Origin: Sequoia sempervirens
Taxonomy: Eukaryota > Streptophyta > Pinopsida > Cupressales > Cupressaceae
Assembly (NCBI GenBank): GCA_007258455.2
Contig: VDFB02000003.1
Span: 40,055,986 to 40,119,985, forward strand
Direction of reading: 5' to 3'
Length of the DNA stretch: 64,000 bases
Of this stretch, positions 33,514 to 46,739 are shown piece after piece (positions within the stretch are counted from its first letter, which is position 1; each line of letters starts with the position of its first letter). The position numbers were made by a program, and so were the translations under genes. The notes beneath the pieces were generated by a model. That model worked only from the letters and a program-made list of their open reading frames with translations, had not been told where the DNA came from and made no database searches.

Positions 33514-35725
33514 TGCACAAAATTGACATTGAGTTAGGGTCATATTCCTCATAACTCATCGACCTGATTGCCCTCAGCTACAACCCTACGAATTTGTGTA
33601 ATCCTAGGCTCTTGTAATCTCATTAGTGAGGCATTTTGTTGGCTTTCTCTCACAAAATTCAACAAAACTCTCGTTGTGAATAGTGAAAAATGACCCTTCT
33701 ATGGGCCCTCCCAAGTATATATAGGTCCTTTTTGGCCCATTTTTCTTAGCCAACGCGGTCCTTCCATCCTTCCTATTTCCCCCCATCTAGCTAGGGGAAA
33801 AAATAAGAGGGAGCATATATTCACCTCTTCATCATATTTTTCTTCCGAACCATCAAATTTTTCTTAAGCATTCTTCTCATTGTGGTAGGTTCTTCCAATT
33901 TTTGAGCTAACCTAAATTTGAGTTTTACAAAATGGAACTTGACATCTAGTGTTGTGTTTTCTCACTAAGCTTGACTATTAGGGGCATCAGTACCCATATC
34001 TACTTGCTTGACCTTTGTAGCCTCTATAGTCAGAATTTCATGATTCCAACTCCATAAGGGGCAACAATGAAGTGTTGGCAGTCCACCACCTCATTTCTTG
34101 CAAAGTTGTGATTTGGACACGTGTGCAACACACAAATTTCTACGTGATGTGCAAGCATCCCTAAAATTTACGAGTTTAAATGAGGGATTCTTGAGAACTT
34201 TGCTCGTGACACGTGTCTTCATGGTAGAATCTTGAGTGTAACGACTCTTCCCACCCATTCAACCATACAAAACTCTCTCTTTCACCTTCATTCTCATCAT
34301 CCGGCTTCACAACTTGCTCTCTCTCGCTCTTCTTCTCCAGGGATAACTTTAAGAAACCCCCCCTTGGTGAAGGTGTAAAATCCTGGCGAATCTTTCCTTT
34401 TATTTGAAAAAAATTATTAATTTTCCTGATGAATCTATAGCGCATTATTAAAAATATTGTAAAATTCTAGTGAATCTTAATGAATAATTGGAAAAAATAA
34501 TAATCATAGTGGTGAATCCTAGTGAATAATCACTAAAAATATTAATTACAATGTCGAATCTCTCCTTTAAAAAATTGCATAGTTGGTTGGCGTAGTTCCC
34601 CCATATTTTTTTTGTCTTTTGTAATATTGAAGTAGGGGCTCGCGGGTGGCAACCATTAGCGGAGTCAAGGGGCAACGCCCCTTGTGGGGGTCAAGGGGGC
34701 AAAGCCCCCTTGTGGGGGTCGAGGGGGCAACAACAAGCCTAATCCTGTGGCCCAAAACAAATTTTTGGCCTCAACAAGCCTTTTAAAATGCACGTGCATA
34801 TAAACTCACGAAATCAACCTACAACCATCCGATTAAAAAGCTAATCGATGGCAATAAATAAAAGCCCTATTCAAAGCTAAAATACCACTAAAATGAAATG
34901 GTAATTTATTATTAGTGGCGATATTTCCCCAAAATTAATGTTAGGAATATAATATTATTGGCGAATATAATTAATATTTGTAATTAGAGTACAAACTACT
35001 GGAAAATCAGTTCCAATGATGTGTCGTTTAAAGAATAATGCATAGGCGAATTAATCGAGACAATTTTTTTTTTGTTGTAAAAACTTGGCAATTTTGCATC
35101 CTTTTTAGCCTGTACTATTTGTCATTTTTGGAGGTCTTGATTTCAATTATTCGCCAATTGGAAAATATTTGCCACTAAATTTTTCCCTACTCTTCTCTTC
35201 TACATCTCCTTTCTACAACAAAGCTCTACTGAACTCATGCCTTGTCAATAGACAAGGCTCTATTACAAGCATTCAATTGTATGTCTATCAAGCCAAGAGG
35301 GAGTCACAAAATATTGGTAATGCTCTCTTTCTATCTTGTCTTATCTTCTTGCTAACATATTTATTGTGTTTGTGTTTTGTGATACAAGTTCTCCTCCATA
35401 GAGGGGTTTGCTTTTATCATGTCCATATTTCATGATACAAATTCTCCTCCATTGTGGGGTTTTCTTTTATCGCTCATTGTGTCTACTTTACTTTGTGTCT
35501 TTTCTATTCTCTATCTATCCAACTGTTTGTGGAGGTGTAAATGCTAAAGTATGGGTTTGACTAAGGCAAGCCCTGAAACAACCCCAACATTTTTCCTCAT
35601 TCACCTTGTGTATAGGTTGCTTATGTGAAGCTTCACGAAAGGCTTCGTAGTGTAGGACCTTTGTGAGTTAGCATCTTTCCTCCCTTGTCATTTCCTTTCA
35701 TTCCTGCTTTATATTAATTAATTAG
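33514..35725. other. spacer without recognisable gene
   Basis: Starts with the right flank of the CACTA insertion. A 60-codon - strand frame (33786-33604) is hydrophilic at its start and unrecognised. The 34.38-34.56 kb part repeats loose CTAGTGAATC words. A 52 bp unit (GATACAAGTTCTCCTCCAT...CTTTTATC) occurs twice at about 35380 and 35434. No gene can be supported. Confidence 0.4.
34664..34735. repeat. GC-rich palindromic tandem repeat
   Basis: Three consecutive units of about 27 bp of the form GTCAAGGGGCAACGCCCCTT-GTGGGG. In the units GGGGC-AA-CGCCCC and GGGGGCAAAGCCCCC are short palindromes, and the third unit has lost its right arm. It stands out sharply from the AT-rich surroundings. GC-rich hairpin clusters of this type occur in plant LTRs, so this may be an LTR fragment. 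Confidence 0.75.
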
Positions 35726-36117
35726 TGTTGGTGTAAATAAAGTCTTGTACCTAGTTAATTCATTACTAGGGGACTTATTTGCATGTTAAATTTACTTAGG
35801 TCCTAGGAATCTTTCTAGAAGGTGTTATTTGTCATTAGTTGTTATCTTATCTTTTGACTTGTAACACATGTGACCAAGGTAGAAGTGATAAGTTGTCACA
35901 TGTCATATGATTAAGACACTTCTCATAATCCTATGACATCTTGTATCTCACCTTGGCTATATAACCAAAGGGTCTCTACTACATTGTACACACATATAAC
36001 ATTAAATCATAATTGATAAGAATATAGTTTGTTCTTGTCATAGTCAAATCTTCTCTCTTTTTGCTTTCCATTTGGCCTCTAGTTCTTGGGTGGCTATCTT
36101 CATATCCAATTCTAACA
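35726..36117 (+). repeat. 5' LTR of the 35.7-39.6 kb element
   Basis: 392 bp, TG...CA ends, with GGCTATATAACC as the likely TATA region near 35956. It pairs with 39209-39592. Confidence 0.92.
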
Positions 36118-36132
36118 TGGTATCAAAGCGGG
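36118..36132 (+). other. primer binding site (initiator tRNA-Met)
   Basis: TGGTATCAAAGCGGG starts directly after the 5' LTR end CTAACA. This is the standard plant initiator-Met complement with small changes. Confidence 0.9.
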
Positions 36133-38079
36133 TTGTGTTCCATTGGATAGTCTTTTTCTGAAGAGAGATGGTAATATTGAAAATTTGAGTATGCTCTTCT
36201 CTTGCATTGTATGATGATTTGGAGAATCAAAAAAGCTTGATAGAAATGCTAGATTTGGGGGGTTCCTCTTTGTGGCTCTTTATTGTAGGTTCAAATCATA
36301 GCTTGCTGGTGCAAATTTGAGCTCACCATTGGGTTCAAGAGGTTCGAGATAGTCAATTTTTCCTTTTGTTTCATCTAAATCGGACATATGAGGCAAAAAA
36401 TATATGAGGCTTTGAAGCGGAAGAGTGGTTGCTAGATCCAAAAGGTATCTGCATTTTTGGAGCATTTTGGGTCAAATCCGACCCTACCATTGCGTCTAGA
36501 AGGGTCAAAAACCCTAAGATCAACTGTTAATTCATCCAAATCAAACCAATTGTCTGCTAAGACAAAAAAAATTGCCTAGGGAGCTATACGGCTCCCCAAG
36601 TTGTCATTATTATTGGCCGTATGATTTTTTTTTTAAAATAAATATTTTATTTTGGTAAAAAAATTGAAATTTTTTCAAAAAATATATAAAGTTTTCAACA
36701 AATTCTATTGGAAATTTATTGTAAAAAAATAAAAAACAAAAATTATTATCTACACAATTTGTAGACCGTAGTACAATATGCAGACGTGTAGGTATCGACA
36801 CCATAGCCTTGGGCCACATAGTAGGCTTCTATTAGCCGTGCATGACCCCAATGCACACCAGTGGACCCCACATTAATCTGGCATTACAAAAAAATCCGAC
36901 AATATTCATTCAACCAGAAATTTAATATCGATGACTGTTTTTAATCGATGGTCACAAAAATAAATTTGGCCTGAAGTTCTTTCTTAGATTCTGCCAACGC
37001 AAGATTCCCAGAGAATATTCCACAGCGATGGGTAAAGGCGATGTTCTCTTGCACGTCAATTTTAAGCCAGGGAAACTAGAGAATATTCTAGCAGGCAGGA
37101 GTATATTTTTTTTGACAGGCACAAAATCGTCAATTTTAACTCCATAGTTTTTTTATGTCAGCAATATGTCGACATTTAAAAAAAAAACAATTCCCCCCTC
37201 ACCAATGGAGTTTTTGATTTTGCAATCCAACTTCAAATGGCCATAACTTGCTCATTTTGATTCCTTTTTTCGAGCAATTTTTTTTTGATTTGGGATCATT
37301 TTTCATGCTCTACATAGTGGTGCAATCAGATTTTGGTTTTGGTATCTGGTTTTTCCAGAAATCTTAGATTATCACATGTGTTGCTATTTCGTCCTCATTT
37401 TGGGAACTTCAGGAGCTCATATCTTGCTCCTACGATAACATTTTTGGGTGCGGTTTTTTTTAAAGTGCAATTTTTCATGTAATTTTAATTGGTATGATTA
37501 GATTGATCTCATTTTGTACCAAAAATTGTACATGATTTTGTGGCCTATTTTGGCATCTATAAGCACTAAGATCAAGTCTATCTTGCTATTTTTGACATCT
37601 AGCAACTGTAAACACACTAAATATAAAGTGCCACAACTTAGATATTGCTTGGGGGGGGCTTCATGATTGAGTAATTTGCGGGGGTAATATTTTCCTTTGT
37701 TGGCTTATGTCTCATGATTGGTCTATTGTGTGACTAAATTGAGGATTTTAATATGGGCTTAAAAATTCATCCTACTATAATAAGGTTAAATTGATGGAAC
37801 TTTAAGTCTTGAGAAGATGGAATCCTAACACATTGTAGGTGGCTTAATATTTTTCCATATCTCTATGGACTAGTTCCTAAACCTTCATTGACATGGAAGA
37901 AAGTTGTGTGAGACTTCAAAATAGAACATATCCTAGGAGTAATTGGTTGTAGTTGTGATATATAAACACAAATGGCCACTAATGGTATTAAGATCCCTTG
38001 TGAATTTATGACCAAACTTTGGGAGATGTATGGAGACTCGAATGAACCTCCATTCCCAGAGGATCCTATTGCGGATTTG

Positions 38080-38851
38080 ACCTATTGATGATAAAATAAT
38101 TGAAACACTTGATAATTGGGAAAGTTATGGTAGTATTGATGACACAAAGCCTTCTCCTTCTCCTCCTATAGAGACATCTATTGAGACTTTAGTTTCTATG
38201 GCTCCTAATCCAAATTTATAGGGTTCATCTTCTTCATCTATGAGTCAACATCTTGAGGTTGAGGGATCTTTTAATCCAACATTAGCAAAATTATCTACTA
38301 TTGTACCTGAGGATGCTTGTGATTCAACATTTTTTGCTCCTTTTGATTCAGTGCAGTAGGATATTCATTGTCTTTTAGATTTAGCTACTTTGGATGAATT
38401 CTTGACAGGTATTTCAAACTTGTTTGTGGAGTCTCATATTGCAGATTTAGGAGACATCATTGATGACATTCATCTTCTCTTTGATGGAAAAGTTCCTTCT
38501 TCAATTGTTGTGAGGGAACACATTGAACCTCTTGTGCAATCTCTACATGATCATTCCTTTTAGTTTGATGTGACTATGGATACTTTTGGACAACATTTGG
38601 AGGATGCTTCTTTGTCTTCAGAGGGGATATCTTTATCTTTGGATTGTGTTATGCATTCATCTCTACTAGATTCTGGATTGTCTTCTTCAGGAGTGTGGCC
38701 TAGAATGCCTTTTTGGAGTGAGTCAGCTTTTGCCATTGACATGGAGACACTTGAGCATGCTTTAGAGACATCATACGCCATCCATTTTCCTGACATCCTG
38801 CATACTATCTTGGTTTTGTTTCTTCCTAAGGGGAGAAACATTGATCGATGA
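38080..38851 (+). pseudogene. unrecognised reading frame of the non-autonomous element
   Basis: One frame is readable from about 38080 to the stop at 38849-38851, interrupted only by three TAG codons (38219, 38357, 38561), each at a plausible former CAG. The product would be about 250 residues, acidic and Ser/Asp/Leu-rich, with a Pro/Ser-rich start (KPSPSPPIETS), DEFLTGISNLFVESHIADLG, IIDDIHLLFDGKVPSS and a C terminus LVLFLPKGRNIDR. No zinc knuckle, protease triad, YVDD or integrase motif is visible. A short possible N-terminal extension (EFMTKLWEMYGDSNEPPFPE, near 38000-38060) is in a shifted frame. I do not recognise the family. It may be captured sequence or a diverged element gene. Confidence 0.55.
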
Positions 38852-39199
38852 GATTGGATCATCTTCAACATTCAATGTTGAGCTTATACCATTGTAGGAG
38901 ACTCAACATTGAGGGGGGTTTCATTTTCTCTCTTCTTCTTCTTCTTCTCTCTTATGGGGGGTCTTTTTCCTCACATGGGGTTTTGGCCATCTCATGGATC
39001 ATTGAGAGAATTTCATTTTTTGTATTTCATCTCTCTTTTGGTGAGGAGTTTTGTCCCACTAGGTTTTCTCCTTGTCTCCATTTGTGAGAGATTTCTTTTG
39101 CATTTTTGCATGGGTAGCTAACATGGCCTAGTATTCGGGACCCATCCTTGCATCTTTGTGTCATTTGCATAATAATTTGCTACTCCCTAAGTTTCACTT

Positions 39200-39208
39200 A
39201 AGGGGGGG
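39200..39208 (+). other. polypurine tract
   Basis: AAGGGGGGG lies directly before the second LTR (TGTTGGTATAAAT). It gives the + strand orientation of the element. Confidence 0.8.
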
Positions 39209-39592
39209 TGTTGGTATAAATAAAGTCTTTTACCTAGTTATTCATTACTAGGCGACTTATTTACGTGTTTACTTAGGTCCTAGGAATCTTTCTAGAAGGT
39301 GTTAGTTGTCATTAGTTGTTATCTTATCTTTTGACTTGTAACACATGTGACCTAGGTAGTAGTGATAAGTTGTCACTTGTCATATGATTAAGACACTTGT
39401 CATAATCCTATGAAATCTTGTATCTCACCTTGGCTATATAACCAAGGGGTCTCTACTACATTGTACACACACATAACATTAAATCGTAATTGATAAGGAT
39501 ACAGTTTATTCTTTTCATAGTCAAATATTCTCTCTTTGTGCTTTCCATTTGGCCTCTAGTTCTTGGGTGGCTCTCCATAGCCAATTCTAACA
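39209..39592 (+). repeat. 3' LTR of the 35.7-39.6 kb element
   Basis: 384 bp, pairing with 35726-36117. It ends CCAATTCTAACA and is followed by ATTAT. Confidence 0.92.
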
Positions 39593-40004
39593 ATTATAAT
39601 AGTCAGGATTTAGATTTTAAGTAGATAGAAGATTCTTTGAGTTTTTTGGATGGGTTTACTTCTCTATCCATATGAGACACCAACCTGTCCCTAAGACGAC
39701 AACGTGTCACACTGTTGTTTGATTCCCATGTTGGCATCCTTTGGCTAAGAGCTAGATTGCTTTTCCCATAAATCTATGAGATTTGATCTTTTAGTTCCCC
39801 GAAGTCCTTCATCCACGAACATATCAAGAACTCTCTTGTAATCATGTTTTTGCAATCTCTTTCATCTTGAGCCTCTGACACTTGAGTCTGTCATTGAGGT
39901 GATCGAGGGAAATTCACTCCCTTTAGACCCTATTTGACTTGGGACTTGGGCATAGTGAATCACCTCCTTCATAGTTGTAACCATTGTTGGTGTTAGCACC
40001 TTTT

Positions 40005-40870
40005 GATAAGTGGGGCATGAAATTCATCAATCCGATCAACCCTCTATCTAATTAGAAGGAATATATAAAGGTTTGTACAAAATATTTAACTGGGTAGAAT
40101 TTAAAGCCTTGTAGCATGCTAGGGCCAACAAAGTGGCATAATTCCTATTTGAGGAAATTTTTACTTGCTATGCAGTGCCTTAGGAGATTGTCACTTATCA
40201 AGGGCCATAGTTTGCATAGGACTTGATTGTAGCATTGGTAATGAGTATAAAGTTAGTCATAAGAAGTTTGGTCCCTATCATCCATAATATAATGGTGAAG
40301 TTGAGATGAAAAATAGAGATACTAAAGTAATTTTGACCAAGATAGTAGCATTAATCACAAGGACCAGGTGGCTCACCTACTTGAATCCATATGATTATAT
40401 TGGACTATTTAGAAAAAAATAGGAATTACACCTTATGAATTTGTCTATGATTCAAAAGATTGTCCTTCCAATTAAATTCAAATATAAGACTTTATAAACA
40501 AAACTTAAATTAATTATAGAACTCTCTATAGCTCAACAATATTGGATCATGCAAATTAATTCCCCCAACGAACTAAGAAGGAGACCATTATCTACATAGA
40601 AATAATACAAAAGCAAAGGATCAAATGGCATGAACAATTCAAAAAGTCAAAGGTATTTCATAAAGGTGATTGGGCCTTGCTATATTACTCTAGATATAAA
40701 GACCACATAGGAAAATTACAAACACGATGACTAGGGCCTTATGAAATTAAGGTCTTTCCAAATGTTATGATTAGATTAACTACAATTGATCTTGTCATAT
40801 TTTATTTAATAATCAATGGAAACTACCTAAAAGTATAGAAGAATCCACTACACAAAGATACCTTCCTATA
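40005..40870 (+). pseudogene. gypsy integrase relic
   Basis: Heavily decayed integrase. WGMKFINPINPLS (first acidic residue replaced by Lys) and VCTKYLTGWN-like text lie near 40020-40110. FGPYHPQYNGEVEMKNRDTK, with the third acidic residue, is near 40270-40330. A C-terminal FHKGDWALLYYSRYKDHIGK followed by LGPYEIKVFP is near 40650-40770. It has many stops and frameshifts. The rest of its element is not recognisable, and no LTRs can be assigned. It is the third gypsy integrase in the window after 2.0-3.5 kb and 9.9-11.1 kb. Confidence 0.75.
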
Positions 40871-41120
40871 ACATTTTACCCATTCAAGCAACCTCAATTT
40901 TACGACACACATAAAATCACCACCATTATTAAGTTCTCAACATGAAGTGCTAGGGGATGAGCTTCCTAGCTCCATCATTGATTCTTTACAAGTATGATTT
41001 CCTCAATTCTATATAAAAATTACTAATATATGTTTTAGAGAAAACCTTCAGGCACTTTTGGATACATCATTGCAATAAACTTACCCATCTTGAAATGTGC
41101 ACAATTTCTATTATGTTGAA

Positions 41121-41300
41121 GGGACATGTAGTAGCGGTACATGCAACAGTTCTAAGAGGGGCCTATAACAACAATACATATAGTCACTATTAGAGGAGCC
41201 TGCAATAATGGTACATGTAGCCCCTTTATGTGGAGCCTGTAGCTATGCCACATGCAGCTACTATTTTGAGTTCCATGTAGCAAAAGAACACACAACCAAT
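41121..41300 (+). repeat. minisatellite, about 37 bp unit
   Basis: Four to five degenerate units built on GAGCCTGTA-n-TACATGTAG-n-CTATTT-type text: starts near 41121, 41158, 41196, 41233 and 41271. Copies differ at roughly a quarter of positions. It is non-coding. Confidence 0.65.
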
Positions 41301-44300
41301 GACATACACTTTCCACATCAGAACATACAATCACAACTACATCCATTGTAGTTTTGTTTCATACATATATATTCAATTTTTTCACATGAATAATAATATG
41401 GCATGCCGCTTCATGATACATGAAGACATTTGCAACTACATGTCACCTCCTTTACATTTTGACATGAAACTTCCATACAATTTTATATAGCATTTCTCAT
41501 GTGCTCAGTTATCATCATTACTTCAACTTGTGCCACAATCCAATCGTTCATCAATAACACTTTAGCTGCCTTACTTCTATTTATAATATCACACTCTATC
41601 TTACTATATATTAATTTTGCTTAATAATTTTTTGCACACATGGAATTTTGTTATCATTGTAATCATTTTAAGTGATTTATTTAATTTTATTTATTGCACA
41701 TATCCATTTTACTATATCCTAAATCCATCATTTGAGGATAAATTCCACTTCAAATTGGAGGAAACATGAATTGATTATTTTATATGTGCCACTATCATTC
41801 AACCTTATGAGAATTGTATGTCCCAAGTATAGATGTATTACATACATTAATGGTCATCATCATTTTTATATCCTCCTTGGGAACAAAAAAATAATAATCT
41901 TCAACTAAGCCAAGTAACACATGCATAGAGAGCAACCATTGTCATAAAAAAAATGAGGGAACAAATCAGTATAGAGTATCAATACAATGACTATTAGTAG
42001 TGGAGAAATCATAGAGAAATTAGCTACAATGCTATGGGATGGGTGGCGATCTACTTTGGATGGAGTCATGCAATCATAGGATTATACTAAATGGTCAAGC
42101 TTGCATGCCCATATTTAGCAAGTGGGATGGTTGGATTATGCTTGAATGGATTTAATGAGGAAATAGTGTAGGCATTTTCCTTGAAATTGTTAAATAACAT
42201 ATCTATTGTTAAAGGATTACAAGTTAACGCTTTTGAAAGTATATGTAATTGAAGCTACAAGATTACCTACTATGGGTGAGAAATTTTCAAGTATACAGAT
42301 GTTATGATGGCTAGGTGATGTAAGGCTAGGAGGATCACAATTCAACACAACCAATCATTCAAGGCAATGATACAAAATTCTTGCTCTTTGGCATTCTTGG
42401 AAATAACTCAAACTGTGAAATCATCAACAAAACAACTCAACTGGCCCTTAGAAGATATTACACAAGATTTTCATAACAAACTCAACCATGCCAAACCCTG
42501 CAAGTAACCTCAATAATTCAAACCCAATGTTCTTTGTAGACTACACCATACCCTTGTAGCCCTGTATTAGGAACTGTCAAACAAAATCCCTATTCTAGAC
42601 CCAAACTCTAGAATGTAAGAGGATTTTGTGACTCCTTTTAATTCATTTTGAAACATGTTAAAGAATGAGACAACTTTGTTTTGTAACAACACCACAAACT
42701 ATTGACTATCCCTGCCTTTTAGGCCTATTTAGGCTTCCTGAAACATTTCAAAACTTGTCAACCTAGACACCATTCGAGGCACACTGACCTCCATCATAAT
42801 ATTAAAGACTCACACAAAATTACCTTCAAAATTCTCCAAACCATTCAACAATGAGTACCACAAAACCCATAGTCATCCTTCAACAACCAACTCTGTCATA
42901 ATAGGGCAGTAGTCCAGAGGACTCAATACCTTAGTTTCAACACATCTCAACTTTTAAAAATGTGCACAACATTCCTTAGTATCAACTCCAAACATTGGCA
43001 TAATTTGTGGTCATTAGTTTTTACAAACTAGCATTCAAACCCTTACTAAACCATTCTTTATCAGTCTGCCAGAGAAAGCACAGTCATATCAACTTTAACA
43101 TTTAAATTCTCCAATCTAGATTAGTTTGAAAAAACCACAACTGAAAGTGCCCCCAATACACCATGAAACTATTCTCAAACACTTCCACCTATGATGGATA
43201 TTAGATTCAACAACAAAACACAAAAAAAACTCACTGTTCACTATTATTTTCCTAGATTTTCCACTAAACATAGTCCTAGGGCATCATGATTCCAATAGCA
43301 AACCTTAACTCCATGACTTGAAAAATTAGGACAAGTAAATATACACATTGAAGAACCATTTAAAAAAAATTAGCCTTTTCCATTGGTTAAAGAGAGAGAG
43401 ATACAATTTCTCTTATCATTGTTTACCCTAGACAGGGGTTTTGACCTGTTTTTAGAAAACAAGCAATATCTCCCTCAAAACTACATGAATTTGAATGAAA
43501 AAATAATAATATTAAATTAGACTCATAGATTTACCAAAAAAAATGACTTCCCATCAAGTACATGGCTATACAGGGCCGTACAGGTGACTAAACCAGAAAA
43601 TTACTAGAAAAATATAGATTTTCATATTCAAAACAAGGGTTTTTCATATTGATCTTCATGAGTTACATCCCTCTCTCCACTTGTTCGAGGTTAAACATAA
43701 ATTTAGAGGTTTCTCACTCCATATAAAATGCATAAAACTAACTTAACTAACCTTCTAACTCCCTAACTTGCCATTTGTCAATTTTGCACTTTACCTTAAC
43801 AACATTTTTTATAAGATTTTGCTTTTTTTCCACTTTTGAATTCCTCGACGCCTAAAAACCACTAAATTGACTAATTACATGATAATATGATCCACCAAGA
43901 CCTTATTCTAAGAACAAAACACCAAAACCCTATTGTAGACCTCTCTTGATAACATTTTTTCATTTTTTGCAAATTGGAGTCAATGACCACACAACCTATC
44001 TAAACATTCACCAAATGAATCAAACACATTATGATGGTCTTGAATGACCTTATTAAATGACCCCTAAGCATTCTTAAACTCTTATTTACATATTGGCCTG
44101 ATGGAGGCATATAGTCCATCAGGTGCTCCTGCACCACTAGGAATGAATTTATATTATCAAGTGAATGATTAGACTTCTCTTCACAAGATATAAAACACTT
44201 ATCTTTACCTTGGCTTCAGGCTTCAATTTATTTATACATCATTAAGTATTTAACATGTGAAGGGATTAAATAATTAATCTATACTATTCATTTCAATCTA

Positions 44301-46689
44301 CATAGGTAGGAAAGGAAGTATTGGTATTTTGCACATCCAAATAGAATGAATTGACAAAGGAACTTACATAGAATGTGTTGGGACTCAATTTATTTGTTTC
44401 CTTTTTGTGCCAGATTCCCTTCCTCTTCTATGTTTTAGTGAATATAGAAAACATATATGAGATGGATTATAAAGGTCACATTTTGTTCTTTTCCCTCTAA
44501 GTGTTGTTGCAGGTCCCTCATTTCTTCCCTCAATAAAAAATATCAAGTTGTAATATTTAAAATATGGCTATGTATTATAAATATTTTGGGGTTTCAAGTG
44601 TTTTCATACTCCATCCATTATCCTCAAAACCCATTGCCTTTACCCATCCTGGTTAAGTTTTCTAAGTTTATCGATTTCTAGCCTATCAACATTCCTTTGA
44701 TTTTCTTATGATTTTGACAGAAGATATGCAATGGGCCTAAATCCCATGACTCGATACAAGGGGTTCTTCATCTATATTTTGATATTTTGTGTGTTCATTT
44801 TCTCTTCTAATTGATATATGGTAGAGGTTAGGCTTGAAGGTCAACAATTGATGGCATTGTCAGAGATTCAAAATTTGATCTAACCATTTAAAAATTATTA
44901 TAAGGTAGAGGTTGGGCCTGATGCCCAATCCATATTATAAGGTTGTAGATGTGAGGGTTGATTAGCAACGAGATGATTTTTTTAGGGTAGAGATAATTTT
45001 AATGACTTTTCTTTGGCAGAGCTATACGACAAGACCCAATAGTCCACCAATGACCCCATAACACATGTTTCACACCCAACACACATTTTTTAAGGCACAA
45101 ATGCAACTTTAATACACAACAACCCCTATTTACACCTACTTACATTAATGGCCATTTTCCTCATCTACCTAGTGTAAATACATATTTTATCCTTCAATCA
45201 TGGTCTCCCTTTGCTATTGATTTGATGCAACTATAGTGATTCATCTTAGGGTTTGGGCCTTAGAACATATTTTTATGGGAAAGAGGCTATCATTTTGAGG
45301 GTAATATATAGGTAGAGAAAACTAGAGCAAAAGAGTATTCACAAGGGCACAATTTGTAGAAAATTATTGGTAGAGTAGTTGTAAGGAGGTAGGAAATATT
45401 TTATAATTGTAAAAGGAATGTTGTAGTGTTATTTTCAGTCTTATGTCTCCATTGATATATATTTAAACTCAAAAAATGTATCATTTTAAGAGGTTTTATT
45501 CAACATATTTGTTGTTGTGAATGCAGTTATCATTAGAGGAATGTGAATTTTTTAATTTTTTTTATAAATGTGTTGTAACAACTCTTTTATGTATTTACAT
45601 ATGGGCTTGGATAGTTTATTGATGGATTAATAAGTAGATAAGACTAAAGTGATAATTGATGCTTAGATAAGAAAATCAACTTTAATTTTCATCTTTCTTT
45701 CCTATTTCTCCTTATTAACTATGACGTTGTTGTCCTAGAATAGACACTAACCTCGTTGTATTTGTTTCAGTCACTCACATCCAAATAAACCATAAAACTT
45801 GTTTATTTTCATTTCCAATGGGTGTGTTCATGATATCACTATTTATAGGGAAATAAATAAAACCATTTTATGAGAATCATGGAACTCACCCCACCTTGCA
45901 CATGTGATCATCTATACAAGGGTTAGAGATAGCTAGTTCACTTAGTCCATGATAGTTATAGGGGGATAGTAGACAAGTTAGGTTTAGATATCATCAAGTT
46001 CATTGTTGCTTATCAGAAATAAATTTTTACCTATTAAGGTATATCTTTGGGAATACCCTCCTGAGTTTAAATTGATCTCAAAGTGTAGAAAATAAAACCC
46101 ACTCTTGTTGAGTTAGCTCAAGGTCCTCCATAGTTCTGTTGATGAACTAATTTCATTCATTTGTTGACAACCCTAATCTTGTGGGTAAAATCCAATTCTA
46201 GGAAATAGAGTAGTGATTTTGAGACTAATAAATTAGTTCCATTGTTGGAGATGATAGGTGTTAAAATTTCTTTACATCATTTGAAAAAATCAAAATTTGA
46301 ATAGTCTTTTGCAGCTACTATTTTGGATTATATCAATAAGTACAGTTCTAAAATAATCTTCTCCTATTAGGAGAGGTGACTGTATTGCAAGAACCCAATT
46401 TTGTCAAAAAATTGATTACCATGCATAGAAGAAGATGAAGGGATGAGTAGCATGGACAAGGAATTATTGTAGGCAATATAAAAAATCAACATGGTAAATG
46501 GAAAATAAAATATGGAAGTAGCCCATTTGGACACAATTATACAAAAAGGGTTAGGACTTGAGGTAGAGGTGATGAATTTTTTGACCTAAGAGAATAATAC
46601 TAATATACATCTGATGATTCTACGAATCATCTACTCAAAAGAATAAATATAAATTTTGATGATTATGATGTAAGGAGAAATTAGACTAT
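41301..46689. other. over 5 kb with no recognisable gene
   Basis: AT-rich sequence in which I see no coding motifs, LTR pair or terminal repeats. The 42.9-44.0 kb part resembles, on the - strand, the kind of leader text seen after the primer sites at 36.1 and 58.7 kb, so it may be a decayed LTR-element leader. A small perfect inverted repeat CCTGATGGA/TCCATCAGG lies at 44097-44123. The 5' LTR of the Tat element to the right is presumably hidden in 44-46.6 kb but cannot be paired. Confidence 0.4.
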
Positions 46690-46739
46690 AGGCAGGGTTG
46701 ATAGAGGTTCTCACAAAATTGAACACCAACAACCTTCTC

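Larger units (their letters stand above)
35726..39592 (+). mobile_element. LTR retrotransposon without gag or pol (non-autonomous)
   Basis: LTRs at 35726-36117 and 39209-39592 begin TGTTGGT and end CCAATTCTAACA. The initiator-Met primer site follows the first LTR, and a G-run polypurine tract precedes the second. Flanks ATTAG (35721-35725) and ATTAT (39593-39597) are a one-mismatch target duplication. The interior is only 3.1 kb. It has a 1.9 kb non-coding leader and one interrupted + strand reading frame with no gag, protease, integrase or RT motifs. The LTRs differ by about 6-7 % by eye. Confidence 0.9.

Noticed and set aside
33604..33786. 60-codon - strand frame considered as the first exon of the plant-mobile-domain gene
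   Set aside because: No plant-mobile-domain motif, no splice site I could defend, and the next codons contain stops.
38909..39121. Phe/Ser-rich + strand frames with possible membrane helices
   Set aside because: They lie in the pyrimidine-rich untranslated stretch before the polypurine tract. TTC repeats give runs of Phe/Ser without meaning.
44097..44123. 9 bp perfect inverted repeat considered as a terminator or miRNA
   Set aside because: Too short, no transcript context; a stem of this size is expected by chance in 64 kb.
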